Source of the DNA: Arthrobacter gengyunqii
GTDB lineage: Bacteria; Actinomycetota; Actinomycetes; Actinomycetales; Micrococcaceae
Reading direction: 5' to 3'
Length of the DNA: 64,000 nt
Assembly (NCBI RefSeq): GCF_023022985.1
Contig: NZ_CP095461.1
Span: 1,798,001-1,862,000, forward strand
Program-made: the position numbers and the translations under genes
The notes under the pieces: generated by a model
Databases searched by the model: none
What the model was told of the DNA's origin: nothing
Seen by the model: the letters and a program-made list of their open reading frames with translations, nothing else
Shown here: positions 27,370 to 35,978 of the stretch, piece after piece
Layout: the number at the start of each line of letters is the position of its first letter
How positions within the stretch are numbered: the first letter of the stretch is position 1

Positions 27370-28361
27370 CCGGCTACCCCACTGACTCCGTTCTCGTGCT
27401 CGTCGATGTTACGCCGTCGGGGAAGCTCCGTTCCAGCGCAGCCGAAGTAATCGGCGCCGCCTCAACGATCGGCACCCCCGTTGTGCTCGCCGTCGCAGCC
27501 CCCGGCAGCGCTGACCTGCTGGGCACGGAGTTGGCTGCCCTTGGCGCGGCGCATGTTCTGATCGCTGAATCCGACGAACTTGCCACCGCCATGGTTTCTC
27601 CGCAGGTAGACGCGTTGAGCGCGGCTGCCGCGGCGGTCAGCCCGGAGGCAGTACTGGTCTCCAATTCCATCCAGTCCCGGGACGTTGCCGCACGCTTTGC
27701 TGCGCGTTCCGGTTCCGCGCTGGCAGCGGATGCCGTAGGGGTGTCCCGTGACGAGGAGGGCATCGTTGCCCATCACTCGGTCTACGGGGGAGCCTATTCG
27801 GTCGATTCCGCAGCAACGGCCGGAACCCTCGTCATCACTCTCCGCCAGGGCTCCTCCAGCGTCCGTGCCGAGGCGAAAGACGCCGGCATTGAGCTGCTCG
27901 CCGTGCGGTCATCCGGTGTGCCCGACGGCGTCATAACCAGTTACGAGGAGACATCCGTCGTTTCGGCGCGGCCGGAGCTCCGCGGCGCAGAGGTTGTTGT
28001 TTCCGGCGGCCGCGGCCTGGGATCAATCGAGAACTTCGCCCTCGTCGAGGATCTGGCCGACGCCCTCGGCGGAGCCATCGGAGCCTCCCGTGCGGCCGTG
28101 GACGCCGGCTACGTGCCGCAGACATCCCAGGTGGGACAGACCGGAGTGACTGTTGCTCCGCAGCTTTACATCGCGCTTGGCATCTCCGGAGCCATCCAGC
28201 ACCGCGCCGGCATGCAGACCGCCAAAACCATTGTCGCGATCAACAAGGACGCCGATGCCCCCATCTTTGAAATTGCCGACTTCGGCGTGGTGGGCGATCT
28301 GTTCACAGTTGTGCCGCAGCTCGTGAAGGCGATCGAAGCGAAACGGGGAGCTACTTGGTAA
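27366..28361 (+). CDS. etfA: Electron transfer flavoprotein alpha subunit
   Basis: 331 residues. The C-terminal FAD-binding domain has S-G-G-R-G-L-G-S, then [14 protein letters not shown], and [10 protein letters not shown], ending with [10 protein letters not shown], the standard EtfA signature. It holds the redox FAD of the dimer. The start overlaps the etfB stop, and its stop overlaps the TTG start of the cytochrome gene, so all three are translated together. Confidence 0.96.
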   Translation: MTGYPTDSVLVLVDVTPSGKLRSSAAEVIGAASTIGTPVVLAVAAPGSADLLGTELAALGAAHVLIAESDELATAMVSPQVDALSAAAAAVSPEAVLVSNSIQSRDVAARFAARSGSALAADAVGVSRDEEGIVAHHSVYGGAYSVDSAATAGTLVITLRQGSSSVRAEAKDAGIELLAVRSSGVPDGVITSYEETSVVSARPELRGAEVVVSGGRGLGSIENFALVEDLADALGGAIGASRAAVDAGYVPQTSQVGQTGVTVAPQLYIALGISGAIQHRAGMQTAKTIVAINKDADAPIFEIADFGVVGDLFTVVPQLVKAIEAKRGATW

Positions 28362-29791
28362 GGCAGGGGCTGCCGCGGGTTCCCGGTGCAGGTGCAGGTG
28401 CTGGTGCAGGTCCGGGGGCGGCGGCTAAGCCGGCGTCTTCGCCGGACGAATCGGTCTCGAATCAAGCTGCGCCGGATGAAGCTGCATCGACTCAAGCTGC
28501 GTCCTCAGGGGCAGTAGCCAACGTCGACGCTCAGGCATCCGCACCTGCTTCCGGGCCGGCTCCCGCGCCTGCGCCCAAGCCCGCCGGCCGTCGGCAGGGA
28601 CTGCCGCGCCCTGGCGCGACTGCTTCGGCAGCCGATCCTGCTGCTGGCCGGCCGGCATCAGCGGCAGCGTCGACACCCCCTGCGGGTAACCCGCCGGCAC
28701 CTGCCGCGGCAGCTCCGTCCAGACGTCAAGGCATGCCGCGTCCTGCAGCCGTTGCGCCCTCGACTGCACCCGCGGCCAAAGCAACAGTCGCTGCCGCAGG
28801 CGGCCAGCACGACACCACTACGCGAGCCACTCCCGTCGCAATAGCCACACCCGCCAAACCAGCCACACCAGCCACACCCGCGGCACCGCCGTCGGACACT
28901 AACCCCGGACGCAGCCGAATCGTCCGGGCCGGGCTGGGAGCCCTTGCCCTGCTTGTGCTGCTTGCCGCCGCCGTGCTCTTGGCCCGGTGGCTGGTCACCC
29001 AGGAATCCGTACAGGGATTCCTGAACCGGTATCCGGGGGAGAGCCATCTGCCTGCGGGCGCACCCGTGGGGCTGCCCGCCTGGCTGGGCTGGCAGCATTT
29101 CTTCAATGTTTTCCTCATGGTCCTGATCATCCGGTCTGGATGGCAGGTGCGCACCCAGCGCCGTCCGCCGGCGTCATGGACTCCGCGCTGGGGCAGGAAT
29201 CCGAAGAAGATCAGCATCACCTTGTGGTTCCACCAGTCTCTGGATCTGCTGTGGCTGGTCAACGGGGGCATTTTCGTGGTGCTCCTGGCGGTCACCGGCC
29301 AGTGGATGCGGGTGGTGCCGACAAGCTGGGACGTGTTCCCGAACGCCCTCTCGGCGGGCCTTCAGTATCTCTCGCTGGACTGGCCCACGGAAAACGGCTG
29401 GGTCAATTACAACAGCCTGCAGGTTCTGGCCTACTTCGTCACCATCTTCATCGCGGCTCCACTGGCTGCGCTGAGCGGGTACCGTATGTCGGACCTGTGG
29501 CCGGCTAAGGCCAAGCGGCTGAGCAAGGTGTATCCCGTTGAGGTGGCCCGGGCGATTCACTTCCCCGTGATGCTGTACTTCGTGGGCTTCATTATTGTTC
29601 ACGTGGCCCTGGTGCTGTCCACCGGTGCGCTGCGGAATCTGAACCATATGTACGGCGGCCAGGATGCGGTCAACTGGTTCGGGTTCTGGATGTTCTTTGC
29701 GTCGCTTCTGGTGATAGCCGGGGGCTGGTTCGCAGCCCGCCCGCTGGTTCTGGCACCCATCGCCTCCCTCTTCGGGAAGGTCGGGCGCTAG
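28355..29791 (+). CDS. Membrane cytochrome b/b6-domain protein with repeated RQG(L/M)PRP motif
   Basis: 478 residues. Residues 1-185 are Ala/Pro-rich and probably disordered, with R-Q-G-L/M-P-R three times (3-8, 80-85, 124-129). Membrane helices follow at about 193-213, 245-265, 298-316, 357-377, 402-424 and 441-461. Candidate haem-ligand histidines are H248, H293, H402 and H416. The fold resembles cytochrome b561 or formate dehydrogenase gamma. The TTG start has GGGGAG five bases before it and overlaps the etfA stop. Co-translation suggests it carries ETF electrons to the quinone pool or another membrane acceptor; this is inference. Confidence 0.75.
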   Translation: MVRQGLPRVPGAGAGAGAGPGAAAKPASSPDESVSNQAAPDEAASTQAASSGAVANVDAQASAPASGPAPAPAPKPAGRRQGLPRPGATASAADPAAGRPASAAASTPPAGNPPAPAAAAPSRRQGMPRPAAVAPSTAPAAKATVAAAGGQHDTTTRATPVAIATPAKPATPATPAAPPSDTNPGRSRIVRAGLGALALLVLLAAAVLLARWLVTQESVQGFLNRYPGESHLPAGAPVGLPAWLGWQHFFNVFLMVLIIRSGWQVRTQRRPPASWTPRWGRNPKKISITLWFHQSLDLLWLVNGGIFVVLLAVTGQWMRVVPTSWDVFPNALSAGLQYLSLDWPTENGWVNYNSLQVLAYFVTIFIAAPLAALSGYRMSDLWPAKAKRLSKVYPVEVARAIHFPVMLYFVGFIIVHVALVLSTGALRNLNHMYGGQDAVNWFGFWMFFASLLVIAGGWFAARPLVLAPIASLFGKVGR

Positions 29792-29813
29792 TTGCACTCC
29801 GCACCAAAACCGT

Positions 29814-29861
29814 AAAAGACCCCCGGTTAGCCGCCATCCAGCCGCTAACCGGGGGTCTTTT
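29814..29861 (+). terminator. Terminator of the etf-cytochrome operon
   Basis: A perfect 18-bp stem: AAAAGACCCCCGGTTAGC pairs with GCTAACCGGGGGTCTTTT across a 12-base loop. The flanking A and T runs let it work in both directions. Confidence 0.93.
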
Positions 29862-30239
29862 GGTCATATGCCTTCCGTTGCAGCGGACCCCGAGAGGTGC
29901 CCCGTCCAGGGAAATGCGGCCCGGGAACAGGGTGCATGCAGTCCAGGAGAAGGGGGCCAAGCTCCGCCGCGGAGTACCCGGAGCTCGGCCACAGGGAGGC
30001 AAATGCGGCAATGGCGCACAAAAATGAGATGATAAGAGATGTCCGTAGGTTTTGGACGACTCCGCCCGCCAGGGCCCCTGCCCGTTTTGTGAAAACGGCG
30101 GCGGCCTGAGGCCCGGGATGCGCAGGGTTGCGCGGGCCCGGAGGAGTCGGCCCTGAAACGGACCCTAGACCTTTTGGTGTCGCAGCTCAGTGCTGCAGCA
30201 CCCCCGTAAAACCCGTACCCGACGAAAGAAACACCATCC
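29862..30239. other. Long leader/promoter region of the RNase J gene
   Basis: About 380 bases with no credible gene. Several GC-rich inverted repeats are visible near 30105-30140 but I could not match a known RNA family. The ribosome site before the GTG start is weak (GAAAGAA). Confidence 0.35.
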
Positions 30240-31928
30240 GTGAATAGAACACCTGCCGCATTGAAAGCCCCCCGGGAACTCGCCAATGGAACCATGCGTA
30301 TTGTCGCGCTGGGTGGTATCGGTGAAATCGGCAGAAACATGACCGTCTTTGAGTATGACGGCAAACTGCTGATTGTTGACTGCGGCGTGCTTTTCCCTGA
30401 GGAAATCCACCCCGGCGTCAACCTGATCCTGCCTGACTTCTCCTACATCCGGGACCGCCTGGATGACGTCGTGGGTGTCGTCCTGACCCACGGCCATGAA
30501 GACCACATTGGCGGCGTCCCCTACCTGCTGCGCGAACGCGCGGACATTCCCCTGATCGGCTCCAAGCTGACCCTGGCGTTTGTTGAAGCCAAGCTCAAGG
30601 AACACCGCATCACCCCGAAGCTGATCCAGGTCAAGGAAGGCGACCGCCGGACCATGGGCGGCTTCGACCTGGAATTCGTGGCCGTTAACCACTCCATTCC
30701 CGATAGCCTGGCCGTTGCCATCCGCACCCCTGCCGGCATGGTCCTGCACACCGGTGACTTCAAGATGGACCAGTTCCCGCTGGACCGCCGCATCACCGAC
30801 CTGGCCGGTTTCGCCCGGCTTGGCGCCGAAGGCGTGGACCTTTTCCTCACCGACTCCACCAACGCCGATGTTCCCGGCTTCATGGCATCGGAGAAGGAAC
30901 TGGCTCCCGCCATCGACACGGTGTTCCGCACCGCGCCGCGCCGGATCATCGTGTCCAGCTTCGCCAGCCACATCCACCGCATCCAGCAGGTTATCGACGC
31001 TGCCGACCGCTACAAGCGCAAGGTGGCCTTCGTGGGCCGCTCGATGGTCCGCAACATGACCATCGCGGAGGAACTGGGCTACCTGAACATCCCCAAGGGC
31101 CTCCTGGTGGACTTCAAGCAGCTGCAGCGTTCCGATGACCACAAGGTGGTGCTGATCTGCACCGGTTCGCAGGGCGAGCCGCTGGCTGCGCTGTCCCGCA
31201 TGGCCAACAAGGACCACGCGATCCGCATCCATGAGGGCGACACCGTCCTGCTGGCCAGCTCGCTGATCCCGGGCAACGAGAACGCCATTTACGGCGTCAT
31301 CAACTCCCTGACCAAGCTGGGCGCCAACGTGGTGCACAAGGGCAACGCCAAGGTCCACGTTTCCGGACACGCCAGTGCCGGTGAACTGGCCTACTGCTAC
31401 AACATCGTCAAGCCGCGCAACGTCATGCCGGTCCACGGCGAATGGCGCCACCTGAAGGCCAACGCAGCCATCGCCGTTGCCACCGGCATGGACCCGCGCG
31501 ACGTCGTTATTGCCGAAGACGGCGTCACCGTGGACCTGCGCCGCGGCCGTGCCACGGTCTCAGGCAAGATCCCCGTGGGCCTGGTCTTCGTGGACGGCGA
31601 CAGCGTCGGCCACACCACCGAGGACGACCTCAAGGAACGCATGCAGCTCTCCGAGCAGGGTTCCGTCACGGTACTGGCCCTCATCGATCCGGACACCAAC
31701 ACGGTTGCCGAGCCGCCGGAGCTCTTCATCAAGGGGTTCGCCTGCAGCCCGGGCGACGTCAAGAAGGCTGAAGCCGCCATCGAGAAGGCCATCAACGACG
31801 CCGCCGGCCGCGGCCGCGGCGGGCGCGGCGAAGAGCCGGAAGCCATCATTGAGCGGTCCACCGCCAACTGGATGCGCCGCTTCTACAACCGCACGCCGGC
31901 CATCACGGCCATTGTCGTGGATGCCTAA
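30240..31928 (+). CDS. rnj: Ribonuclease J
   Basis: 562 residues, full length. The metallo-beta-lactamase metal site reads H84-x-H86-x-D88-H89, with later ligands in H-T-G-D-F-K-M-D and the beta-CASP motif H-V-S-G-H-A-S. RNase J has endonuclease and 5'-3' exonuclease activity and matures rRNA and turns over mRNA. The GTG start gives a usual N-terminus. In many actinobacteria dapA precedes this gene; here it does not, and it looks monocistronic between two terminators. Confidence 0.95.
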   Translation: MNRTPAALKAPRELANGTMRIVALGGIGEIGRNMTVFEYDGKLLIVDCGVLFPEEIHPGVNLILPDFSYIRDRLDDVVGVVLTHGHEDHIGGVPYLLRERADIPLIGSKLTLAFVEAKLKEHRITPKLIQVKEGDRRTMGGFDLEFVAVNHSIPDSLAVAIRTPAGMVLHTGDFKMDQFPLDRRITDLAGFARLGAEGVDLFLTDSTNADVPGFMASEKELAPAIDTVFRTAPRRIIVSSFASHIHRIQQVIDAADRYKRKVAFVGRSMVRNMTIAEELGYLNIPKGLLVDFKQLQRSDDHKVVLICTGSQGEPLAALSRMANKDHAIRIHEGDTVLLASSLIPGNENAIYGVINSLTKLGANVVHKGNAKVHVSGHASAGELAYCYNIVKPRNVMPVHGEWRHLKANAAIAVATGMDPRDVVIAEDGVTVDLRRGRATVSGKIPVGLVFVDGDSVGHTTEDDLKERMQLSEQGSVTVLALIDPDTNTVAEPPELFIKGFACSPGDVKKAEAAIEKAINDAAGRGRGGRGEEPEAIIERSTANWMRRFYNRTPAITAIVVDA

Positions 31929-31969
31929 AGCAGCAGCTGTTCGGGGACATTAGTCCCGGAGCGCAGCGG

Positions 31970-32013
31970 AGGAGGGGCCGGCGTCGTTATTACGACGCCG
32001 GCCCCTCCTTTTT
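31970..32013 (+). terminator. Intrinsic terminator of RNase J gene
   Basis: An 18-bp stem (AGGAGGGGCCGGCGTCGT and its complement) with a 4-base loop, followed by TTTT. Confidence 0.92.
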
Positions 32014-32079
32014 GTGCCTCCGTCTATTGGTCCTCCGAGCCGGTCCTGTCTGAGTCGCCGGCACCGCCACGGGCGGGCG

Positions 32080-33033
32080 CTACGGATGAGCCTGGAGCAG
32101 GTCGGCCTCCCGGGCTTTGCTCCAGGAGCGGGCATAGAGGCCAAGGGTGGCCTCGTCCCGTACCGCAAGGCCAAGCCGGTTGAGCAGCTCATTGCTCTGA
32201 TACATGGTCAGTTGCTGGGCACTTCGGCTGACTCGTTCCTTGTCCGCGCGGTACAAGTATGCATCGATGGCCTGGGACCACTTTCTCCGCCAGTTTTCCA
32301 CCGCCGGTTCCGAAGCGGTTGCCGCCATCAGACGGTGGGCAGAAACGATCCGGGGAGCCATTCGGGTGACAAGGGCTTCGCGCCTTTGTGCAGCCTGCGG
32401 GCCGAAGTGCCCGGTACTGCTGCGCAGGTGGCTGTCCCAGTAGTAGTCCCAGGAAATACTTCTGCGGTCAGGCCAAACGGACGAATGCGGACCGGACATC
32501 ATTGCGTGGCAGGTATCGAAGAGCAGCAGCGACGCCAGAGTGGCACGGCTGTTTACAGTGGGAAAGCGGGACAGCGCCCAGGCGGCAAGGGCCGAGGACA
32601 CCTCGCAGACTTCCGCTGCCAGGTGAAGGCCCTCCACTCCGCCGTATTTGGCCAGCGCAGCCTCAAAACCAGGTGTGACGGTCGTCTTTCCCCAGCGGGT
32701 GGAAGGGGGAGCAGCCGTATAGTCGGAAATGACCATCGCGCCCATCTCCCCATGGGACTGGTCGACCAGTGCCTGGCTGAATGACCGCAGGCGGTCAAAA
32801 GCGGCCCGCGGAGCAAGGGCTCCGAAATGTACAGATGGCGCAGCCGGGTTCAAGGAGCGCGTATACGCCCACCGTTCGGCGCCCCAGACCCGGGCCTGCG
32901 CAGCGAGCGGCGTCACAATACGACAAACCACCGCGTCACAAATTTCCTCCGTTTCAGGCTGAATAGTCAGCAACCACCACACGGTTTCGTTGTTTAGCCG
33001 CCTGGAACCGGTGCCGGCAATCAATTGACTCAT
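32080..33033 (-). CDS. Stand-alone lantibiotic-dehydratase C-terminal-like protein (thiopeptide-type bacteriocin biosynthesis domain)
   Basis: 317 residues, the size of single-domain proteins of this group. The N-terminus W-W-L-L-T-I-Q-P, the E-R-W-A-Y-T-R-S segment near 58-65 and especially K-Y-G-G-V-E-G-L-H-L-A-A-E-V (about 137-150) followed by alternating helices resemble the SpaB_C/TIGR03891 domain, which eliminates glutamate from glutamylated Ser/Thr or, in thiopeptides, forms the pyridine ring. The start is the ATG five bases after GGGAG; the frame runs open to 33294 without a better start. No LanB glutamylation domain, cyclase or transporter lies nearby. Recognised by pattern only. Confidence 0.5.
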   Translation of the reverse strand: MSQLIAGTGSRRLNNETVWWLLTIQPETEEICDAVVCRIVTPLAAQARVWGAERWAYTRSLNPAAPSVHFGALAPRAAFDRLRSFSQALVDQSHGEMGAMVISDYTAAPPSTRWGKTTVTPGFEAALAKYGGVEGLHLAAEVCEVSSALAAWALSRFPTVNSRATLASLLLFDTCHAMMSGPHSSVWPDRRSISWDYYWDSHLRSSTGHFGPQAAQRREALVTRMAPRIVSAHRLMAATASEPAVENWRRKWSQAIDAYLYRADKERVSRSAQQLTMYQSNELLNRLGLAVRDEATLGLYARSWSKAREADLLQAHP

Positions 33034-33488
33034 CTTTCTCCCAATTTCCTGTCGAATCGGTCGCTGACTTTGCCGGCGATGGCTAACCTTTCCACCGTGA
33101 TAAGCGTTACACACATTCGACAGACCCGGCTGATTCACGACTGCAATCACATTAAGATTGGGAAACAAATTCCCAAAGTAATCCACCACCGCTTCCCCGG
33201 CTTCCCCGTGGATGGGCGGGAAGGTCAAGGACCACCAAGCCCTTGCCGCCTTGTTATATGCTCCGAATGGATGCGTCGCAGCCGGATGCACCATGTCCCC
33301 ACATATTTAGTCTCGAGGCGGCTGCATACACAAACACCTGCATCTCAGAATTTCCACACCTTCAGCGCGACACCAGCTTTCCCGGCGGAAATAACTCGAA
33401 GATCGAGAAACCAATTGTCCAAACCAAGCACGTATAATCACACGCGAACCAGGCCGCCGTCGACTCAGGTTGGATCGGTGAAAACCGG
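33034..33488. other. Atypical divergent intergenic region
   Basis: 455 bases, AT-richer than the chromosome. They hold an inverted repeat TTGGGAA / TTCCCAA (33158-33176) and two tiny minus-strand frames: 33254-33343 (29 codons, ending G-A-S-G-C-D-A-S-I-R-S-I) and a 28-codon frame whose stop overlaps the start of the dehydratase-like gene (M-C-V-T-L-I-T-V-E-R). Neither has a clear ribosome site. Confidence 0.4.
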
Positions 33489-33995
33489 ATGACAGCAGGC
33501 TCATGGGTTCCGGACGCCGCTGCATTTCTCAGCAGCGACCTCAGCAGTTCTTTCGGCGGGGTTGAGTTTCAGATTGCGGCGTCGCAGGTTTTTGCGAGCT
33601 CCGGCATTGCCGTGTCCTGGACCGACGGACCGCCGCTCTATGCCGTCGAAATCGTCGTGGCCCGGTCGGCCTGCCGGTTCGAGTTGGTTCAATGGGGCGC
33701 CCAGACTAGTCAGGTCGCGGGCATCGTGACCAAGAGGCGCACTATGAGCCCGCATGCCGAGGCAAAGATCCTGAGTTTGCTGGCGGATGCCCTGGGAACG
33801 CATGAACTGGATGCCGAGCACGTCCATCCAACCCCGCCGCTCCTGACCGAGCCGGGAGACCGCGTCGAAATGGGAACGGTCCCGGAATTCCTGGATCTCC
33901 TCTTTGAGCGAATGACCTTTTGCCGGGAATGCCCCGCTCCCACCTCAGGCGGAAATGTGCTGTGTCCCTGCATCAAACTCCGCTCCCAGCGCTGA
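33489..33995 (+). CDS. Protein of unknown function with Cys-rich C-terminus
   Basis: 168 residues. I recognise no family. The central part has mixed strand and helix composition (Y-A-V-E-I-V-V-A-R-S-A-C-R-F-E-L-V). The C-terminus carries C-x2-C, then, 14 residues on, C-x-C (F-C-R-E-C-P, L-C-P-C-I-K), which could bind a metal or be modified. No signal peptide or membrane helix. It diverges from the dehydratase-like gene over a shared regulatory region, so the two may work together; this is only inference. The ATG lacks a strong ribosome site. Confidence 0.55.
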   Translation: MTAGSWVPDAAAFLSSDLSSSFGGVEFQIAASQVFASSGIAVSWTDGPPLYAVEIVVARSACRFELVQWGAQTSQVAGIVTKRRTMSPHAEAKILSLLADALGTHELDAEHVHPTPPLLTEPGDRVEMGTVPEFLDLLFERMTFCRECPAPTSGGNVLCPCIKLRSQR

Positions 33996-34022
33996 GTTTC
34001 CGTTATGGTCCGGCCCGGGGCC

Positions 34023-34042
34023 GTTAGGAAACCGTGAGGAAA
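34023..34042 (+). promoter_or_regulatory. Probable KdpE binding site (direct repeat) before the kdp operon
   Basis: GTTAGGAAA and GTGAGGAAA are direct repeats spaced 11 bp, one helical turn, the usual pattern for OmpR-family regulators such as KdpE. GCTAAT directly downstream could be the -10 hexamer. Confidence 0.5.
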
Positions 34043-34093
34043 AGCTAATGCCCCCTTTCCAGGGGATCTACTCGTAAAGGCGCATCCGCGCCC

Positions 34094-34116
34094 CTGCCGG
34101 CTGTTGCAGCCGGCAG
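34094..34116 (+). promoter_or_regulatory. Hairpin in the kdp leader
   Basis: Arms CTGCCGGCTG and CAGCCGGCAG with loop TTG, 30 bases before the first small ORF of the operon. It could stabilise the transcript or be part of a structured leader; I could not match a known riboswitch. Confidence 0.45.
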
Positions 34117-34145
34117 AGGAAACGATTTGATCCCTGGGGGTCCCC

Positions 34146-34229
34146 TTGCTTGACGTTCTAATTGTGCTGGGCATCGCGGCATTTTTTGCCGCCCTGTTCC
34201 TGAGCATCCGGGCGGTGGAGAAGCTGTGA
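34146..34229 (+). CDS. Tiny membrane protein upstream of kdpF
   Basis: 27 residues from a TTG start, one hydrophobic helix ending R-A-V-E-K-L. A GGGGG stretch lies upstream. Its stop overlaps the kdpF start by three bases (GTGA), so it is coupled to the operon. Similar one-helix peptides ending in E-R-L or E-K-L precede kdpF in other actinobacteria in my recollection. It may be a second small subunit or stabiliser of the Kdp pump. Confidence 0.6.
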   Translation: MLDVLIVLGIAAFFAALFLSIRAVEKL

Positions 34230-34315
34230 TCTTCTTCGACTTCCTCGCGCTGGCCCTGGCGGCAGCCGCAGCATTTTATCTGCTCGCGGCACTGATCCGG
34301 CCGGAGCGTTTCTGA
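34226..34315 (+). CDS. kdpF: Potassium-transporting ATPase small subunit KdpF
   Basis: 29 residues, one membrane helix, ending L-I-R-P-E-R-F, the usual KdpF C-terminus in actinobacteria. GTG start within the previous stop; its own stop overlaps the kdpA ATG (TGATG). KdpF stabilises the KdpFABC complex. Confidence 0.88.
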   Translation: MIFFDFLALALAAAAAFYLLAALIRPERF

Positions 34316-35976
34316 TGGGCGTTTGGCCGGCCGTGGCATCCTTCCTGGCGGTCGCACTGCTGCTGGCGGCTCTTTACCGTCCGCTGGGCGATTACATGGC
34401 CCGGTTGTACTCCACGGACAAAAACCTGGCGGTGGAACGCGGGTTCTACCGCGTGATCGGCGTGGATCCCGGATCCCGTCAATCGTGGCAGTCCTACCTG
34501 CGCAGCATCCTGGCCTTCTCCGCCGTCGGACTCCTGCTCGGGTACGTGCTGCAGCGTACCCAGCAGCTGCTGCCCGGGTCGCTGGGTCTGCCTGCCGTAC
34601 CTGAAGGCCTCGCCTTCAATACGGCGGCGTCATTTGTCGCCAACACCAACTGGCAGTCCTATTCACCCGAAGTGACGGTGGGTTACATGGTCCAGATGGC
34701 AGGACTGGCTGTCCAGAACTTCCTTTCGGCAGCTGTTGGCCTGGCTGTAGCCGTTGCCCTGGTCCGGGCTTTTGCGTCCCGGAAGGAAGCGACGATCGGC
34801 AACTTCTGGACGGATATGACTCGGTCAGTGGTGCGGCTGCTGCTGCCCATCGCCTTTGTCAGTGCGCTGCTGCTGCTTCTGGGCGGCGTCGTCCAGAACT
34901 TCAACGGCTTCACCTCCGTAACCGGCCTCGCCGGCGGCACCTCTACGATTCCCGGCGGTCCGGTAGCGTCCCAGGAAGCCATCAAGCTCCTGGGAACCAA
35001 CGGCGGCGGATTCTTCAATGCAAACTCCTCCCACCCGTTCGAGAACCCGTCCGCCTGGACCAACCTGCTGCAGGTGGTGCTGATGCTGGTCATTCCGTTC
35101 AGCCTGCCGCGCACCTTTGGAACTCTGATCGGAGACCGCAAGCAGGGATACGCGATCCTGGCGGCCATGGCCACTATCTTTACCGTTTCCCTCGCGGCCA
35201 TGACAGCCCTCGAATTCTCTGCTTCATCGGCCCTGGCCGGTTCCATGGAAGGCAAGGAGCAGCGGTTCGGCATAGCCGGATCCACCCTGTTCGGAACCAC
35301 CAGCACGGCCACCTCCACCGGCGCCGTGAACTCGATGCATGACAGCTTCAGTCCGCTGGGCGGCATGATGGCCATGCTGAACATGATGCTCGGCGAAGTG
35401 GCTCCGGGCGGGGTGGGATCAGGCCTCTACGGCATGCTGGTCCTCGCCCTGGTGGCCTCCTTCATCGCCGGTCTCCTGGTGGGGCGCACGCCCGAATATC
35501 TGGGCAAGAAGATCGGCCCCCGCGAGATCAAGCTGGCCAGCCTTTACCTGCTGACCATGCCCACCCTCGTCCTGGCCGGCACGGCACTGAGCTTCGCCGT
35601 TCCGGGCATCCGCGAGGACGTTCAGGGCACGTCCATCTACAATCCCGGACTGCACGGTTTCAGCGAAGTGCTGTACGCCTTTACCTCGGCGGCCAACAAC
35701 AACGGATCGGCATTTGCCGGCTTGACGGCGAACACACCGTGGCTGAACACGGCACTGGGCCTGGCCATGCTGCTGGGGCGGTTCCTGCCGATGATCTTTG
35801 TATTGGCGCTGGCCGGCTCGCTGGCCGCACAGGACCGGGTCCCGGTGACCGCGGGAACGCTTCCCACGCACCGCCCCCAGGCAGTGCTCATGCTCTGCGG
35901 CGTCACCGTCATTGTGACTGCCCTGACCTTCTTTCCCGTACTCGCGCTGGGTCCCCTGGCGGAAGGGTTGCTCTGA
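34315..35976 (+). CDS. kdpA: Potassium-transporting ATPase subunit KdpA
   Basis: 553 residues, about ten membrane helices. The four selectivity-filter loops of the K+-transporter superfamily include [15 protein letters not shown] (about 223-237) and [10 protein letters not shown]. KdpA is the channel-like subunit that binds K+ with high affinity from outside. It follows kdpF with a one-base overlap, and kdpB starts two bases after its stop. Confidence 0.96.
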   Translation: MGVWPAVASFLAVALLLAALYRPLGDYMARLYSTDKNLAVERGFYRVIGVDPGSRQSWQSYLRSILAFSAVGLLLGYVLQRTQQLLPGSLGLPAVPEGLAFNTAASFVANTNWQSYSPEVTVGYMVQMAGLAVQNFLSAAVGLAVAVALVRAFASRKEATIGNFWTDMTRSVVRLLLPIAFVSALLLLLGGVVQNFNGFTSVTGLAGGTSTIPGGPVASQEAIKLLGTNGGGFFNANSSHPFENPSAWTNLLQVVLMLVIPFSLPRTFGTLIGDRKQGYAILAAMATIFTVSLAAMTALEFSASSALAGSMEGKEQRFGIAGSTLFGTTSTATSTGAVNSMHDSFSPLGGMMAMLNMMLGEVAPGGVGSGLYGMLVLALVASFIAGLLVGRTPEYLGKKIGPREIKLASLYLLTMPTLVLAGTALSFAVPGIREDVQGTSIYNPGLHGFSEVLYAFTSAANNNGSAFAGLTANTPWLNTALGLAMLLGRFLPMIFVLALAGSLAAQDRVPVTAGTLPTHRPQAVLMLCGVTVIVTALTFFPVLALGPLAEGLL

Positions 35977-35978
35977 CC

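Noticed and set aside
30165..31451. 428-codon minus-strand frame opposite RNase J
   Set aside because: Antisense shadow; RNase J motifs on the plus strand are decisive.
33034..33294. 87-codon N-terminal extension of the dehydratase-like protein
   Set aside because: The composition is unlike a protein domain of this family, and the ATG at 33033 has a good ribosome site giving the expected length.
33996..34145. kdp leader as a c-di-AMP or Mg2+ riboswitch
   Set aside because: I compared the visible blocks with the ydaO and M-box cores and the order and content do not match; only a hairpin and direct repeats are supported.
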